Source: Natronohydrobacter sp. (GTDB taxonomy: Bacteria; Pseudomonadota; Alphaproteobacteria; Rhodobacterales; Rhodobacteraceae). From it: 62,224 bases of DNA. Shown here piece by piece: positions 61,322 through 62,224 of this stretch. The notes beneath the pieces are model-generated. The model saw only the letters and a list, made by a program, of their open reading frames with translations. It did no database searches and was not told the origin of the DNA. The stretch covers positions 1-62,224 of the forward strand of contig JAFIEL010000005.1 of NCBI GenBank assembly GCA_020832585.1, read 5' to 3'. Made by a program: the position numbers and the translations under genes. Positions within the stretch are counted from its first letter, which is position 1; every line of letters begins with the position of its first letter.

Positions 61322-62178
61322 TCTTTCTCAACTCCGAACTGACCCATGCTGAACGCGGCCCGGACGCGCATTTCCAGATCGTGCCCATGCCGCTGGAGAA
61401 AACCGTCTCTTACGGCTCTGGCACGGCAAATGGTCCTGCGGCGCTGATCGAAGCCTCGGACCAACTGGAACGGCTCTGGCGCGGGTTCGAACCCTGCGCG
61501 GCGGGCATCACCACGACGCCCGCGATTGATTGCTCGGTCCCGCTGGAATATGCGCTCGACAGTCTGGCCGCGCGCACCGAAAGCATTGTGCGTGCAGGTC
61601 ATGTCCCGGTCACGCTGGGGGGCGAACACAGCCTGACATGGGCCGCTGTTGTGGGTGTCAAGCGCGCCTTGGGGCGGTCTGTGGGGATCATCCAGATCGA
61701 TGCCCATGCCGACCTGCGCCGCGCATATCAGGGCTTCCGGCATTCCCATGCCTCGGTCATGCAATTGCTGGTCGAGGAAGAAGGCACAAGACTGGCGCAA
61801 TATGGCGTGCGCGCAATTTGCACCGAAGAAGCTGAATGCCGCGCACGCAACAACGTCACCTTCATCGATGCCGAAGCGCTGGTCACGGGCAACATTCACG
61901 ACATCACGCTGCCCGATGATTTCCCCGAAGATATTTACATCAGCTTCGATGTGGACGGGCTGGACGCGGCGATCATGCCTGCGACCGGCACACCGGTTCC
62001 GGGGGGCCTTGGGTACTATCAGGCACTGGCAATTGTGCGTTCTGGGCTGAAGGGGCGGCGCTGTGTCGGCATCGATGTCGTGGAACTCGCGCCGATCGAA
62101 GGCTGGGACGTGTGGAATTTCACCGCCGCGCAACTGACCTATGCGCTGATGGGGATCGCGCTGGAAAATACCCGCTAA
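61318..62178 (+). CDS. speB: Agmatinase
   Basis: This 286-residue ureohydrolase has the dimanganese motifs TLGGEHSLTW (His), QIDAHADLRRAY (Asp, His, Asp) and SFDVDGLDAAIMPATGTPVPGG (Asp, Asp). It turns agmatine into putrescine, the step between SpeA and the dehydrogenase. The start is GTG at 61318, overlapping nspC. The frame has no good start further up. It is the last gene in the window. Confidence 0.93.
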   Translation: MIFLNSELTHAERGPDAHFQIVPMPLEKTVSYGSGTANGPAALIEASDQLERLWRGFEPCAAGITTTPAIDCSVPLEYALDSLAARTESIVRAGHVPVTLGGEHSLTWAAVVGVKRALGRSVGIIQIDAHADLRRAYQGFRHSHASVMQLLVEEEGTRLAQYGVRAICTEEAECRARNNVTFIDAEALVTGNIHDITLPDDFPEDIYISFDVDGLDAAIMPATGTPVPGGLGYYQALAIVRSGLKGRRCVGIDVVELAPIEGWDVWNFTAAQLTYALMGIALENTR

Positions 62179-62206
62179 GGTCACGCTTTGCACACATGTC
62201 GCAAGA

Positions 62207-62224
62207 GGGGGGGGGGGGGGGGGG
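62207..62224. other. Run of 18 G at the window end (probable contig-end artefact)
   Basis: The final 18 bases are all G. Such a tract is typical of dark-cycle base calls at contig ends in two-colour sequencing. The 28 bases between the speB stop and the run hold no terminator that I can see. Confidence 0.7.

Overview
The window looks like a chromosomal segment of an alphaproteobacterium of the order Rhodobacterales (Rhodobacteraceae/Roseobacteraceae type). The evidence is the high G+C content, a gcrA cell-cycle regulator gene, the mdh/sucC/sucD gene order, DUF2852 and DUF427 proteins, and a spermidine route through carboxyspermidine. Most of it is ordinary core genome. Most operons are tightly packed, with ATGA-type overlaps. 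There is no phage, insertion sequence, CRISPR array or rRNA. The sequence ends in a run of 18 G, which looks like a contig-end artefact.

Layout. 1-5013 (minus strand): TCA-cycle block mdh - sucC - [low-G+C insert: a coiled-coil membrane protein and a broken 43-codon copy of the sucD start] - sulfotransferase - sucD - DUF805 (cut by the window edge). 5237-10522: small exported and membrane proteins, a MotA/ExbB-like plus MotB/OmpA-like pair with a very long coiled coil, a DUF2852 protein and a small acidic protein. 10720-19979: TetR regulator, the SRP 4.5S RNA gene, a triple SH3b protein, a methyltransferase, gamma-glutamyltransferase, cytochrome c, an ABC-2 permease, gcrA, an Xaa-Pro aminopeptidase and DUF427. 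20364-29861: aroK-aroB, an uncharacterised exported protein next to xerD, murD-rarD, and a GntP-type permease tail-to-tail with a LacI-type repressor. A tRNA-Arg(CCT) follows.

30230-39081: a nine-gene minus-strand operon with a divergent RidA gene. It encodes an NMT1/THI5-type ABC importer, a cytosine-deaminase-like amidohydrolase, an FAD oxidase, two flavodoxin-fold quinone reductases, a 2-oxoglutarate/Fe(II) oxygenase and a creatininase-family hydrolase. Together they look like uptake and stepwise opening of a small N-heterocycle. The substrate cannot be read from the sequence, and this is the best candidate for an undescribed pathway.

39237-49452: a molybdate/tungstate locus made of two convergent operons. 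One is a ModE-like regulator plus modABC and a TauE/SafE transporter. The other is tupBCA plus a degenerate MoeA and a MoeA fused to a periplasmic-binding-like domain. A divergent HTH regulator carries the same sensor-like domain as the fusion. The set suggests oxyanion uptake, cofactor insertion and sensing combined at one locus.

49650-62178: tRNA-Glu(TTC), recJ, glpX, hom, a perfect hairpin repeat, a bile-acid/sodium-symporter-family protein and a fatty-acyl-CoA ligase. The last block is a complete polyamine operon (speA, carboxy(nor)spermidine dehydrogenase, carboxy(nor)spermidine decarboxylase, agmatinase) that would take arginine to spermidine using aspartate semialdehyde.
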